A stretch of 64,000 nucleotides of DNA from Parvibaculaceae bacterium PLY_AMNH_Bact1 (GTDB taxonomy: Bacteria > Pseudomonadota > Alphaproteobacteria > Parvibaculales > Parvibaculaceae), in assembly GCA_032881465.1 (NCBI GenBank), contig CP126168.1:124001-188000 (forward strand), written 5' to 3'. Both the position numbers and the translations under genes were made by a program. The notes under the pieces are model-generated. The model did no database searches, was not told the origin of the DNA, and worked only from the letters and a program-made list of their open reading frames with translations. Shown in pieces: positions 8,285 to 17,804 of this stretch (positions within the stretch are counted from its first letter, which is position 1; every line of letters starts with the position of its first letter).

Positions 8285-8994
8285 CTGAGATTAAACGAGC
8301 GATGATCATGGGTGCTGGGCAGGGTACTCGCATGGCCCCTCTCACCGATGACAAGCCGAAGCCTTTGGTGCGTTTTATGGGCAAACCCTTGGTCGACCAT
8401 GCGCTTGCACGCCTGCGCACGGCGGGTGTGGAAGAGGTGGTCGTCAATGTGCATGCCCACGCAGATCTGCTTGAAGCGCACCTGAAGAGAACTTCGACGC
8501 CGAACATTATTGTCTCAGATGAGCGCGACGAACTGCTTGATACAGGCGGTGGCGTCAAAAAAGCGAGGCCTCTGTTAGGCGACGATCCCATCATCACTTT
8601 TAACTCTGACAGTGTGTGGATTGAAGGGCGACGACCAACGCTTACGCGCATGATGGAGACCTGGGACCCTGAACACATGGATGCGCTCCTTATGATTGCG
8701 AGCGCCACCAACACGATCGGTGAGGTGCGTCGTGGCGACTTCACGATGGAGCCGGATGGCCGCTTGGTGCGCCGGGAAGAACAGACCGTTGCCCCTTTCA
8801 TGTTTGCCGGTGTCCAGATCGTCAATCCGACACTGTTTGATGAGGGACCGGAGGGTCCTTTCTCCACCAATCTGATCTGGGATAAGGCGATTGAACGAGG
8901 GCGCCTATTTGGTCTTCGTATGGAAGCAACCTGGATGCATGTGGGCACGCCGGACGATCTCGCCGACGCAGAACGGTTCCTGCGCGACCTCTAG
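8281..8994 (+). CDS. murU: Nucleotidyltransferase, MurU-like (UDP-MurNAc recycling)
   Basis: This 237-residue nucleotidyltransferase has the N-terminal nucleotide-binding signature GAGQGTRMAPLTDDKPKPLV, the metal-binding aspartate in FNSDSVW and the sugar-binding GEVRRGDF region. The small size and lack of a C-terminal left-handed helix fit MurU (MurNAc-1-phosphate uridylyltransferase) rather than GlmU or RmlA. It overlaps the upstream amgK-like kinase gene by four bases, the pairing on which this call rests. It could alternatively act on GlcNAc- or mannose-1-phosphate. Confidence 0.8.
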   Translation: MTEIKRAMIMGAGQGTRMAPLTDDKPKPLVRFMGKPLVDHALARLRTAGVEEVVVNVHAHADLLEAHLKRTSTPNIIVSDERDELLDTGGGVKKARPLLGDDPIITFNSDSVWIEGRRPTLTRMMETWDPEHMDALLMIASATNTIGEVRRGDFTMEPDGRLVRREEQTVAPFMFAGVQIVNPTLFDEGPEGPFSTNLIWDKAIERGRLFGLRMEATWMHVGTPDDLADAERFLRDL

Positions 8995-9018
8995 CCCCCG
9001 CGAGGGTAGACTAGGCTT

Positions 9019-12000
9019 ATGGCCCTCGATTCTTCACCAACGCTGTTCACCATTCCACCTGGCGTTCCTTTTCTGGACGCTTTGGCAAATGCGCTTGTGC
9101 GGGACCCCACGCTTGGCTGCGTGCTTTCAGAAGAGCCGGAAGCGCTGGCGGATCTCACGATACTACTCCCAACACGGCGTGCGGTTCGGTCTCTAACGGA
9201 AGCCTTTCTCCGCGCGGGAGATGGCAAAGCCATTTTGCTGCCGCACATACGTCCCCTGGGCGATGTGGATGAAGAAGAGCTGCTTTTGACCGCCGATCCA
9301 ACGGAAGGCGTTCCGGGAAGTCTGGATCTACCGCCTGCGGTTGATGGTATGGACCGACAGCTATGGCTTGCAAGGCTGATCCTCGCCTGGGGGAGGGGAA
9401 GCCCCTTCGGCCCAAAAAATGCCGGTCAGGCAACATCTCTTGCTGCTGAACTTGCACACCTGATTGATAGTGCAGAAACCGAGGGTATTGATCTTTCAAA
9501 GGTGCGAAATCTCGTGCCGGACCGGTTTGCTGAACACTGGCAGCACACATTGTCTTTTCTGGAAATCGCGCTCGATTATTGGCCTCAGGAACTTGCAGAA
9601 CGCGGCCTCATAGATCCTGCCAAACGCCGCAATCTTGCGATCCGTGCTGAAACTGAAGCCTGGGCGTCAAATCCGCCTGCGCACCCTGTCATCGCGGCAG
9701 GGTCAACCGGTTCCATTCCAGCGACTGCGGAACTGCTGAAAACCGTCGCGCTTTTGCCCAAGGGGGCGGTGATCCTTCCCGGTCTCGACCAGGCGCTTGA
9801 TGCACGAGGCTGGCAGGCCATTGGGCCCTCCCATCCGCAATATGGCATGAAGCAATTGTTAGTGGGCGTTGGCGCGGACAGAGCGCAGGTGCAGACATGG
9901 CCCCATGCAAGGCCCTCAAGTGTGGCTGAGGATCGTGCCGCATTTCTGTCAGAAGCACTGCGTCCGGCAGAAACGACGGATGCCTGGAGTGGAGGTGAGA
10001 CAAGGACATTTGACCAAGCCGCCGCCACAACAGGTCTGACACTGATTGAAGCGCCAACGCCGAGAGAAGAAGCGGCGGCAATTGCCTGTGCGTTGCGTGA
10101 AATTTTGGAGGTGCCCGCGCATACCGGTGTTTTGGTAACGCCCGACCGTTCTTTGGCACGGCGCGTCGCCCAAGAACTTGGACGCTGGGACATTCCCATT
10201 GATGATAGTGCGGGGACGCCCCTCACGGGGACAACCCCCTTCGGTTTGCTGAGGTTGCTGGCCGTCACCGTGTCGGAAGGTCTTGCACCTGTCTCCTTGT
10301 TGGACGTGTTGAAACATCCGCTGACCTCACTGGGGCTGAGCTCCGTGGAGTGCAGCCAACGAACACGGGAGCTTGAGCGTGCACTCTTGCGCGGCCCACG
10401 GCCTGGGCAAGACATTGCGGGTCTTCGCGACGTGTTGGCACGGACCGAGTTGGAGGAGGGCCAGAAGGCGAGACTGGCAGACCTAGTGGACCGCTTGGAG
10501 GCGGCGATCGCCCCCTTTCTTGAATGTTACGATGTGTACGAACTTCCCCTGAAAGATTTGGCTGAAGCCCATTTGCGGGCGGCGGAAGCATTAGCCGCAA
10601 GCGATGAGGCGAACAGTGCTGATCAGCTCTATCGTGGCGATGCAGGAGAAGCAGCAGCACTCTTCATGGAAACACTCCTGGCGTCAGCTGACAGCCTGAC
10701 CGCTATGGAACCCCTTGCCTATTTGCGCCTGCTTGAAACGCTCGCTGCCGGACGGATGGTGAGGCCTCGCTTTGGTCAGCATCCGAGGCTATCTATTTTG
10801 GGGCCACTTGAAGCACGTCTCTTGAGTGCGGACCGTGTGATCCTCGGTGGCCTGAACGAAGAGAGTTGGCCCACGGCGGCACCCATTGATGCTTGGCTCA
10901 GTCGGCCCATGCGCGAGGAACTGGGCCTTGAGCCGCCGGAACGGCGCATCGGTCTGTCCGCCCATGATTTTGTACAAGCCGCCTGTGGTTCGGACGTGAT
11001 CATCACGCGTTCTTTGAAAGTCGAAGGTGCGCCGACCGTGCCTTCGCGCTGGTTGCTGCGGATTGACAGTTTGTTGAAAGGCGTTGGGCAGAAAGATGGG
11101 CTGACACCCGACCCAACCTATCTCCACATTGCAGAAAAGCTCGATGAACCAGAAGCTGTGGCCCCTGGCGCTGCGCCTCAACCGAAGCCTCCGCTGGAGG
11201 CCAGGCCGGACAGGTATTCTGCGACAGAAGTGGAAACACTGATCCGCGATCCGTATGCGATCTATGCCAAGAAAGTACTGCGGCTGAGACCTCTCGACCC
11301 GTTGGATGCGGACGCAGGAGCCCTTGAGCGCGGCACACTCTTGCATCAGGCGCTTGAAAACTTCGCGCGCAAATTCCCAGACAGATTGCCGGAAGATGTT
11401 GAAGCGGCCTTTCTGGAGATGGGCAGGCTGGCATTCGAAATGGCGCCAAACCGTCCAGGTGTGACAGCGTTCTGGTGGCCGCGATATGAAGACGTGGCCC
11501 GCTGGATGGCGGTGTGGGAAGGTGACCTACGTGAGGGGCTCACGCGAACCCATGCGGAAATCAAGGGCGAGTTGGCTCTTCAGGGGTTCGGCCGACCCAT
11601 GACACTGTCTGCCCGCGCGGACAGGATCGATGAACGCGAAGACGGGTCTTTCGCCATTTATGACTATAAGACCGGGACGCCGCCGTCGAAGAAGCAAGTT
11701 GAGGCGGGCTTAAGCCCGCAATTGCCATTGGAGGCAGCGATTGCAGCGGCCGGTGGTTTTGAGGCCGAGGGTGGAGTGCCACTCGCTGCACGACCCGTGT
11801 CGGTCTTGTCTTATCTGCATCTGTCAGGCGGTGATCCGGGAGCAGCGGAGAAAAAAGTGTCGCTCGATGGAAGTGAGGATGCGGCGTCCGTGTTGGAGGG
11901 GCTTACCTCCCTCCTGCAGCGCTACGAAAATGAGGGCACACCTTTCCTGTCCCGGCCGCGTGTCCAGTTTCAAGCACTCTGGGGAGATTATGATCATCTA

Positions 12001-12048
12001 GCCCGGGTGCGTGAGTGGACCGCCGCCCAGAGCGGGGGGGAGGGCTGA
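9019..12048 (+). CDS. addB: Double-strand break repair protein AddB
   Basis: AddB (1009 residues) is the helicase-like, nuclease-bearing partner of AddA in the alphaproteobacterial replacement for RecBCD. The N-terminal half is a degenerate superfamily I helicase fold without a clear Walker A lysine, while the C-terminal PD-(D/E)XK nuclease motif is visible as FAIYDYKTGTPPSKKQ near residue 880. The complex unwinds and resects DNA ends to load RecA. The addB stop and addA start overlap as TGATG, so the subunits are translationally coupled. The length fits the alphaproteobacterial family; Firmicutes AddB is longer and carries an iron-sulfur cluster. Confidence 0.92.
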   Translation: MALDSSPTLFTIPPGVPFLDALANALVRDPTLGCVLSEEPEALADLTILLPTRRAVRSLTEAFLRAGDGKAILLPHIRPLGDVDEEELLLTADPTEGVPGSLDLPPAVDGMDRQLWLARLILAWGRGSPFGPKNAGQATSLAAELAHLIDSAETEGIDLSKVRNLVPDRFAEHWQHTLSFLEIALDYWPQELAERGLIDPAKRRNLAIRAETEAWASNPPAHPVIAAGSTGSIPATAELLKTVALLPKGAVILPGLDQALDARGWQAIGPSHPQYGMKQLLVGVGADRAQVQTWPHARPSSVAEDRAAFLSEALRPAETTDAWSGGETRTFDQAAATTGLTLIEAPTPREEAAAIACALREILEVPAHTGVLVTPDRSLARRVAQELGRWDIPIDDSAGTPLTGTTPFGLLRLLAVTVSEGLAPVSLLDVLKHPLTSLGLSSVECSQRTRELERALLRGPRPGQDIAGLRDVLARTELEEGQKARLADLVDRLEAAIAPFLECYDVYELPLKDLAEAHLRAAEALAASDEANSADQLYRGDAGEAAALFMETLLASADSLTAMEPLAYLRLLETLAAGRMVRPRFGQHPRLSILGPLEARLLSADRVILGGLNEESWPTAAPIDAWLSRPMREELGLEPPERRIGLSAHDFVQAACGSDVIITRSLKVEGAPTVPSRWLLRIDSLLKGVGQKDGLTPDPTYLHIAEKLDEPEAVAPGAAPQPKPPLEARPDRYSATEVETLIRDPYAIYAKKVLRLRPLDPLDADAGALERGTLLHQALENFARKFPDRLPEDVEAAFLEMGRLAFEMAPNRPGVTAFWWPRYEDVARWMAVWEGDLREGLTRTHAEIKGELALQGFGRPMTLSARADRIDEREDGSFAIYDYKTGTPPSKKQVEAGLSPQLPLEAAIAAAGGFEAEGGVPLAARPVSVLSYLHLSGGDPGAAEKKVSLDGSEDAASVLEGLTSLLQRYENEGTPFLSRPRVQFQALWGDYDHLARVREWTAAQSGGEG

Positions 12049-15000
12049 TGTCAACAACCGGTGCACTCACAGTTGATGATACGACAAGGAGGCAGGCCGC
12101 AGCGGCGGACCCGGCCGCGTCCGTCTGGGTGTCAGCCAATGCCGGGTCCGGCAAGACCCATGTGCTCATCAACCGGGTAATCCGATTGTTGCTGTCGGGT
12201 ACTGACCCAGAACGCATTCTCTGCCTGACCTTCACCAAGGCCGCAGCGTCTGAAATGGCGAGCCGTCTTTATGATCGTTTGGGCGAATGGACAGTGATGG
12301 ACGAAGCGGCTCTTGCGGAGAAACTGCAGGAACTTGAAGGGACGCCTCCAGATGCCGCAAAGCTGTTAAGTGCACGCCTCCTGTTTGCCAGGGCGATTGA
12401 GACGCCAGGCGGGCTCAAAATCCAAACCATTCATGCATTTTGTGAACGCTTATTGGGCCGGTTCCCATTGGAGGCCGGCGTGCCCCCGCACTTTGAAATC
12501 CTGGACGAGCGCACCGCGGCAGAACTGATGGCAGAAGCCCGGGATGAAATCCTCTCCGAAATCGGAGAAGACGAACAGGTGGGCGCACAAAGCGACGTCT
12601 CAACGGCCTTTGAAAAAGTGTCTTCGCTCGTCGGCGAATATGGGTTTGATGACCTCTTTCGCGAAATTGTCGGTAAGCGTGCGCGGCTGACTGAACAAGT
12701 TGCAAGCGCAGGTGGTGTCGATGGTGTCCGCGAGAAAGTAGCCGCGCTTTTGCATGTCGAACCTGAAGAAACAGAAGAGTCATTGGTCGCTGCGGCCGCC
12801 GAATCTGCAACACTGCATGAGCTGAAAGAAGCACTGCCGCTGCTTCAGGCCGGGAACAAGACCGATATAAAAACAGCAGCAGCGCTCACGGAGTTTCTCA
12901 ACGAGCCGACGGCTATGGATGTCCTGGACGTCTACAAGACAGCATTTCTTAAGCAGGACGGTGATCGCAAGAAACTGACACCCAGCATCATCACAAAGAA
13001 AGTGCATGAAGCGCACCCACACCTCCTGGATCTGCTGGAGCGCGAGCAGAACCGCATCGTGGAGCTTGAAGAAAAAAGGCGGGCAGCCCGCATCGTTGCC
13101 TCGACACACGCACTCTATGTGCTTGCGGCTGCTCTCCTTGAACGCTTCGCAGCATTGAAGCAGCAATGGGCGGTCCTCGACTATGAAGACCTCATTCTGA
13201 AAAGCCGGGATCTTCTGAACCTCTCCTCTGCCGCCGCCTGGGTTCTCTATAAGCTTGATGGGGGCCTTGATCACATCCTGGTGGATGAAGCACAGGATAC
13301 GAGCCCCCACCAATGGGAAGTCATCCAGGCACTGGCAGAAGAATTTCTGTCGGGTGCGGGGGCGCGCGAAGTGACCCGAACCATTTTCGCTGTGGGCGAC
13401 GAAAAACAATCCATCTTTTCGTTCCAGGGGGCGGACCCGGCAAAGTTCGCAGAGATGAAAAGTCACTTCGCTACGAAGGTTGAAGGCGCGGGAAAATCCT
13501 GGAACCCGGTGGACCTGCTTCTGTCTTTTCGCTCCACCCGAGAGGTCTTGAATGCGGTCGATCAGGTGTTTGCGACGGAAGAAACCGCCACGGGCCTTAA
13601 CGCAGACGCTGAGCCGCCAACCCACTATCCCTATCGTGACCTTGATGCGGGTCTCGTCGAGATCTGGCCGACCTGCGTGCCCGATGAGGAGGAGGAGATC
13701 CTGCCCTGGGACGCGCCACTCGACTATCCAAATGCGCAGAGCCCCGAGGCGCAGCTTGCGGACCGGATTGCCTCGACCATTGCGCATTGGCTGACCTCAA
13801 AAGAAGTGCTGAAAGGCGAAGGGCGCCCGATTGAGGCGAGAGATGTTCTCATCCTCGTGCGTCGGCGCAACATTTTTGTTGAGGAAGTCATCCGGGCGTT
13901 GAAGCGAAGGGACGTACCGGTTGCAGGCACCGACAGAATGGTACTCACCGATCAGATTGCGGTGATGGACTTGATGGCCGCCGCTGCCTTTGCTCTCTTG
14001 CCAGAAGATGACCTGACCCTTGCAACAGTGCTGAAAAGCCCGCTCGTTGGACTGGATGAGGACGCCCTGTTTGACCTAGCACATGGCCGTGACGGCACCC
14101 TGTGGCAGGCCCTGGCAGTTCGCAAGAATAAAACGGCGCGATATCAGGAGGCCTTTGAGTGCTTGTCGTCCTGGCGGAAAAGAGCTGACCAACTGCGACC
14201 CTATGAATTCTTCGCGCAGCTCTTGGTCGCTGACAAGGGGCGGCGCAAGCTGAGAGCACGACTCGGGGCGGATGTGGATGATCCTGTCGATGAGTTTTTG
14301 TCCCTGGCACTTGGATACGAACGAAGTCATACCCCCTCTCTTCAAAGTTTCCTTCATTGGGTAGAAGCAGGTCAGGCTGAAGTAAAACGGGAAGTGGCAG
14401 AGGGCCGTGACGAGGTCCGGATCATGACCGTTCATGGCGCCAAAGGCTTGGAAGCGCCGATTGTTTTTTTGCCGGATACGTGCTCGGTGCCTGGCGGGCA
14501 GCACGACCCAAAGCTCATACCTGCCGGACCGGAAAGCGAGGGGCTGCTGCTGTTTCCCGGCCGGAAGGTAAATGACGATCCCGTGGCGGGGGCGGCGAGA
14601 GACCACTTGCGTAGTGAAGCGATGAATGAATATCGCCGTCTTCTCTATGTGGCGATGACGCGTGCCAAAGACCGGCTCTATATTGCAGGCTATGAAGGCG
14701 CGCGAGAGCCAAGCCCCGATTGCTGGTACAAGCTGATGGAGCGGGGGCTTGCTGAGGACGCGCAAGAAGCAACCGCCTGGGATGGTGAACCCGTCAGACG
14801 TATTGAGGGCGAGCAGAAGCGTGACATCAAACCCGGCGAACCAGTATTGGTCCCTCAACCTAGTGCTGACCTTCCTTCCTGGGCATTGCGCCCCCCGCCT
14901 CCCGAACCGGTTCCGGCAAGACCCCTGGCGCCATCTAGGCTGGTGGAAGATTTTGACGAACCCACGATTGCCTCGCCTCTCAGAATAGGAGGCGCGGACA

Positions 15001-15500
15001 GGTTTAAGCGCGGTCGCCTCATCCATCGTCTGTTGGAAACACTTCCCGACATCAGTGAAGAGAGGCGTGAGGCCGCCGCACAAAAGTTCCTGGCAAGTGA
15101 CGGTCTGTCACTGACAGGCGAGGAACAGGTGGAGATCGCAGACGCTGTTCAGCGTGTCTTGGCGGTTCCTGCATTCGCCCCGCTGTTTGGACCCGGCAGC
15201 CGGGCGGAAGTGTCTCTGGTCGGTGAGATTGAAAGAGGGGGAGAGCGTCTGTTCTTAAGCGGGCAGATCGACCGTCTGCTCGTGAGTGAACAAGACGTTC
15301 TCATCATCGATTACAAGACAAACCGTCCTCCGCCCAGTCGGGTAGAGGATGCAAGTCCTGCCTACATCGCTCAAATGGCAGGATATGCAGCTCTCTTGGG
15401 CAACCTTTATCCCGATCTCACGATTCGCGCGGCACTCCTGTGGACAGATGGTCCAAATCTCATGGAAATACCCGCAGAAATGATGGCAAAAGCGCTTTAG
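12048..15500 (+). CDS. addA: Double-strand break repair helicase AddA
   Basis: AddA (1150 residues) is the UvrD-type helicase-nuclease of AddAB. The motifs are in order: Walker A ANAGSGKT (residues 30-37), motif II DEAQDTSPHQW (about 413), LSFRSTREVL, motif V TVHGAKGLEAPIVF (about 795), motif VI YVAMTRAKDRLY (about 867), and the C-terminal nuclease LIIDYKTNRPPP (about 1086). The ATG at 12048 is behind a strong purine run and overlaps the addB stop. The stop codon sits inside a palindromic repeat element (15486-15621), so the last few residues (MAKAL) are repeat-encoded. Confidence 0.93.
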   Translation: MSTTGALTVDDTTRRQAAAADPAASVWVSANAGSGKTHVLINRVIRLLLSGTDPERILCLTFTKAAASEMASRLYDRLGEWTVMDEAALAEKLQELEGTPPDAAKLLSARLLFARAIETPGGLKIQTIHAFCERLLGRFPLEAGVPPHFEILDERTAAELMAEARDEILSEIGEDEQVGAQSDVSTAFEKVSSLVGEYGFDDLFREIVGKRARLTEQVASAGGVDGVREKVAALLHVEPEETEESLVAAAAESATLHELKEALPLLQAGNKTDIKTAAALTEFLNEPTAMDVLDVYKTAFLKQDGDRKKLTPSIITKKVHEAHPHLLDLLEREQNRIVELEEKRRAARIVASTHALYVLAAALLERFAALKQQWAVLDYEDLILKSRDLLNLSSAAAWVLYKLDGGLDHILVDEAQDTSPHQWEVIQALAEEFLSGAGAREVTRTIFAVGDEKQSIFSFQGADPAKFAEMKSHFATKVEGAGKSWNPVDLLLSFRSTREVLNAVDQVFATEETATGLNADAEPPTHYPYRDLDAGLVEIWPTCVPDEEEEILPWDAPLDYPNAQSPEAQLADRIASTIAHWLTSKEVLKGEGRPIEARDVLILVRRRNIFVEEVIRALKRRDVPVAGTDRMVLTDQIAVMDLMAAAAFALLPEDDLTLATVLKSPLVGLDEDALFDLAHGRDGTLWQALAVRKNKTARYQEAFECLSSWRKRADQLRPYEFFAQLLVADKGRRKLRARLGADVDDPVDEFLSLALGYERSHTPSLQSFLHWVEAGQAEVKREVAEGRDEVRIMTVHGAKGLEAPIVFLPDTCSVPGGQHDPKLIPAGPESEGLLLFPGRKVNDDPVAGAARDHLRSEAMNEYRRLLYVAMTRAKDRLYIAGYEGAREPSPDCWYKLMERGLAEDAQEATAWDGEPVRRIEGEQKRDIKPGEPVLVPQPSADLPSWALRPPPPEPVPARPLAPSRLVEDFDEPTIASPLRIGGADRFKRGRLIHRLLETLPDISEERREAAAQKFLASDGLSLTGEEQVEIADAVQRVLAVPAFAPLFGPGSRAEVSLVGEIERGGERLFLSGQIDRLLVSEQDVLIIDYKTNRPPPSRVEDASPAYIAQMAGYAALLGNLYPDLTIRAALLWTDGPNLMEIPAEMMAKAL

Positions 15501-15621
15501 AGTATTTCCAGCTGAAGTGGCCCCGGTTCAGCGTCCGCCAACTCACGGAATAGAAATGGGCGACAAAAACAACGAATTAGAGCGCTTTTTGCGAGTCTGT
15601 TTAGACGCAAAAGCGCTTTAG
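15486..15621. repeat. Interspersed palindromic repeat, copy 2, with internal hairpin
   Basis: The 15-mer gcaaaagcgctttag occurs at both ends (15486-15500 and 15607-15621). The interior contains cagctgaagtggccccggtt, the shared core of the copy near 1394. At 15581-15618 an imperfect long hairpin is built from agcgctttttgcg and acgcaaaagcgct; it probably serves as the transcript end of addAB. The addA stop codon (15498-15500) lies within the first 15-mer. Confidence 0.6.
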
Positions 15622-15767
15622 TGTCACGGGCACGTGACCATGTCTTGACCCTGCAGGAGGGGCTTCCTAGATTCCTCCCAACGATATTTTGAGGCGCAGG
15701 GATTCTCCTTGTAGTCCAACCATCATCAACCGGCAGAAACACCGGGATAAAATGAAAGGCGCAACTC

Positions 15768-16088
15768 ATGGCCACGTCAAAAGTAACAGATGACAGCTTT
15801 GAAACAGATGTGATCGATTCAAGCCAGCCAGTACTGGTGGACTTCTGGGCAGAGTGGTGCGGTCCGTGTAAGCAGATCAGCCCGGCTCTTGAAGAGATCG
15901 CAGGCGATCTGGGCGACAAGCTCACCATTGCCAAGCTCAATATTGATGAGAATCCGAACGTGCCAACAAAGTACGGCGTGCGCGGTATCCCAACGCTGAT
16001 GATCTTCAAAGACGGCCAGGTAGCTGCAACCAAGGTTGGTGCTCTGCCGAAAGGCAAGATCAAAGAATGGATCGAAAGCGAAATCTGA
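15768..16088 (+). CDS. trxA: Thioredoxin
   Basis: A 106-residue classical thioredoxin with the redox centre WCGPCK (Cys31 and Cys34), the buried Asp in VDFWAEW and the cis-proline loop RGIPTLMIF. It reduces cytoplasmic disulfides using thioredoxin reductase. The position downstream of addA is common in alphaproteobacteria. The 267-base gap upstream holds the repeat described above and the probable trxA promoter; a terminator follows the stop. Confidence 0.95.
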   Translation: MATSKVTDDSFETDVIDSSQPVLVDFWAEWCGPCKQISPALEEIAGDLGDKLTIAKLNIDENPNVPTKYGVRGIPTLMIFKDGQVAATKVGALPKGKIKEWIESEI

Positions 16089-16117
16089 TCCACCGAAATA
16101 GCTCTACAGTTCAAAGT

Positions 16118-16147
16118 CGGCTCCCTCCTGGGGGTCGATTTTTTTTT
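16118..16147 (+). terminator. Rho-independent terminator of trxA
   Basis: An 8-bp stem (cggctccc / gggggtcg, including two G-T pairs) with a 4-base loop is followed by nine T. The T-run overlaps the stop codon of the convergent small gene on the - strand. Confidence 0.75.
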
Positions 16148-16385
16148 ATCTGCTTTCTGATGCCGCTCCCGGTTCCATAACACGCGGCGTGGGAACGAAC
16201 GGGCGGTTCTGCAGGGCATTGATTGCGTCTGAAATGCGTGTGCGGTCGCTCAAAAGATGGTTGAACTGAGCATCGCACCCTGAAATTGGGCGAGGGTAGG
16301 CGGTAATCTCATTGATCACGGATGAGCTGGCTGCGCGGAGCGTCGAAAGTGCACTCGCGACTGCGGACTCATAAGGTTCATTCAT
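16146..16385 (-). CDS. Small hypothetical protein (79 aa)
   Basis: I do not recognise this family. It is supported as a gene by a near-perfect ribosome site (aggaggaga) 6 bases before the ATG on the coding strand, and by its position as the only frame in the gap between trxA and folC. The product is soluble-looking with an alanine/serine-rich helical start (ESAVASALSTLRAASSSVINE) and an N-x-x-x-D-R-T-R-I-S-D helix in the middle; no signal peptide, cysteine pair or membrane segment is visible. It lies on the same strand as folC, 88 bases downstream of it. Confidence 0.55.
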   Translation of the reverse strand: MNEPYESAVASALSTLRAASSSVINEITAYPRPISGCDAQFNHLLSDRTRISDAINALQNRPFVPTPRVMEPGAASESR

Positions 16386-16472
16386 ATTAGGTCTCCTCCT
16401 ATCGGTAACATAGAGCCTAAGCACAAACCTAGCTGCGAGACAAACACGGCATCTGGGTAGGGGTGCTGCTTG

Positions 16473-17795
16473 TCAGGAGTGATCCCTCAGCACATGGCCC
16501 GCAAGATAGAGAGTGCCGCAGATGAGGATGCGTGGCGGCTCGCCGGTCTCAGCATCCGCGTGTCCGACCGCCCGCCCGACCGCTGCTTCCAGGCTCTCCA
16601 TGGGTTGGGCTTCGAGGCCGCCAGATTGCGCCATGGCGGCAAGCTCTGCCGCAGGAATGGCCGCGTCTGCCCCGGGTGCAGTCACCGTGAAGACCTGTCG
16701 CGCCAGCCCGCCGAAATTGGCAAAGAAGGCACTGGCGTCCTTCGTGTTCTGCATGGCACAGATGAGATAGAGCGAGCGCGGCAGTTTGTCATCAAGATCT
16801 GCCATGGTGGCAGAGGCAACCCGTCCGCCCGATGGATTGTGACATCCATCAAGCCAGACTTCAGCACCTTCTCCCGCAGCCGTCACCAGCGGGCCTTGCT
16901 TCAACCGCTGCATGCGGGCGGGCCAGGAGACGGAGGCCAATCCTCGCGCAATCGCCTCATCGTCAATGGTGAATCCAGGTGCTTGCCGCAGCGCCGCGAT
17001 GGCCATGCTCGCATTTTCGATCTGATGCGCGCCCACAAGACCGGGAAGGGGAAGGTCCAAAAGGCCATCCGTATCCTGGTACACAAGGCGCCCCTGTTCT
17101 TCATAGGCCGTCCAGTCCTGCCCGCCCACAAAAAGCGGTGCATTGACGAGCGCAGCTTCCCGTTCGATACGGTCAAATGCTTCATCAGCTTGGGGGGCGA
17201 TGATCGCCGGGACATCACGCTTCAAGATACCAGCCTTCTCACCTGCAATTTCATGCAGGGTTTCGCCTAAGAAATGCTGATGGTCGTAACCAATATGCGT
17301 GATGAGGGTGATCGCTGGTTTCTCAAACACGTTGGTGGCGTCATAGCGCCCACCCATACCAACTTCTAAAAGAAGGGCATCTGCCGGAGTCCGGGAAAAT
17401 GCAAGCAGAGCGGCAACCGTTGTGATTTCAAAATAGGTAATGTTCGCGCCATCATTCACCCGTTCGCATTCCTCAAGAATGTCTGCAAGGGCTTCTTCCT
17501 CGATGGGCTGTCCACCCAGCACAATCCGTTCGTGAAAGCTCACAAGGTGGGGCGAGGAGTAGCGATGAACGGTGAGGCCAGCTGCTTCTAGCATTGATTG
17601 CAGAAAGGCCGATGTTGAACCTTTCCCATTTGTGCCCGCGATATGAAAAATGGGGGGTAGTTTTTCTTCCGGATGGCCCAGTGCCGCGAGCAGACGTGTC
17701 GAGCGCTCAAGCGTCAGGTCGATCAGTTTCGGATGAAGGCCCATCAGCCTCTCAAGAAGTGCATCACTCTTGAGCGGGGAGCTTTTGTTGCTCAT
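16473..17795 (-). CDS. folC: Bifunctional folylpolyglutamate synthase/dihydrofolate synthase
   Basis: FolC (440 residues) adds glutamate to dihydropteroate and tetrahydrofolate. The Mur-ligase-type P-loop FHIAGTNGKGSTS is at residues 50-62, followed by the SSPHLVSFHERI loop, the FEITTVAAL segment, and GMGGRYDATNV with the metal/ATP residues; the C-terminal domain shows VWLDGCHNP. It is the last gene of the pyrF-trpFBA-accD-folC row, 9 bases after accD, and accD-folC adjacency is widespread in proteobacteria. Confidence 0.94.
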   Translation of the reverse strand: MSNKSSPLKSDALLERLMGLHPKLIDLTLERSTRLLAALGHPEEKLPPIFHIAGTNGKGSTSAFLQSMLEAAGLTVHRYSSPHLVSFHERIVLGGQPIEEEALADILEECERVNDGANITYFEITTVAALLAFSRTPADALLLEVGMGGRYDATNVFEKPAITLITHIGYDHQHFLGETLHEIAGEKAGILKRDVPAIIAPQADEAFDRIEREAALVNAPLFVGGQDWTAYEEQGRLVYQDTDGLLDLPLPGLVGAHQIENASMAIAALRQAPGFTIDDEAIARGLASVSWPARMQRLKQGPLVTAAGEGAEVWLDGCHNPSGGRVASATMADLDDKLPRSLYLICAMQNTKDASAFFANFGGLARQVFTVTAPGADAAIPAAELAAMAQSGGLEAQPMESLEAAVGRAVGHADAETGEPPRILICGTLYLAGHVLRDHS

Positions 17796-17804
17796 GGACG
17801 GTTG

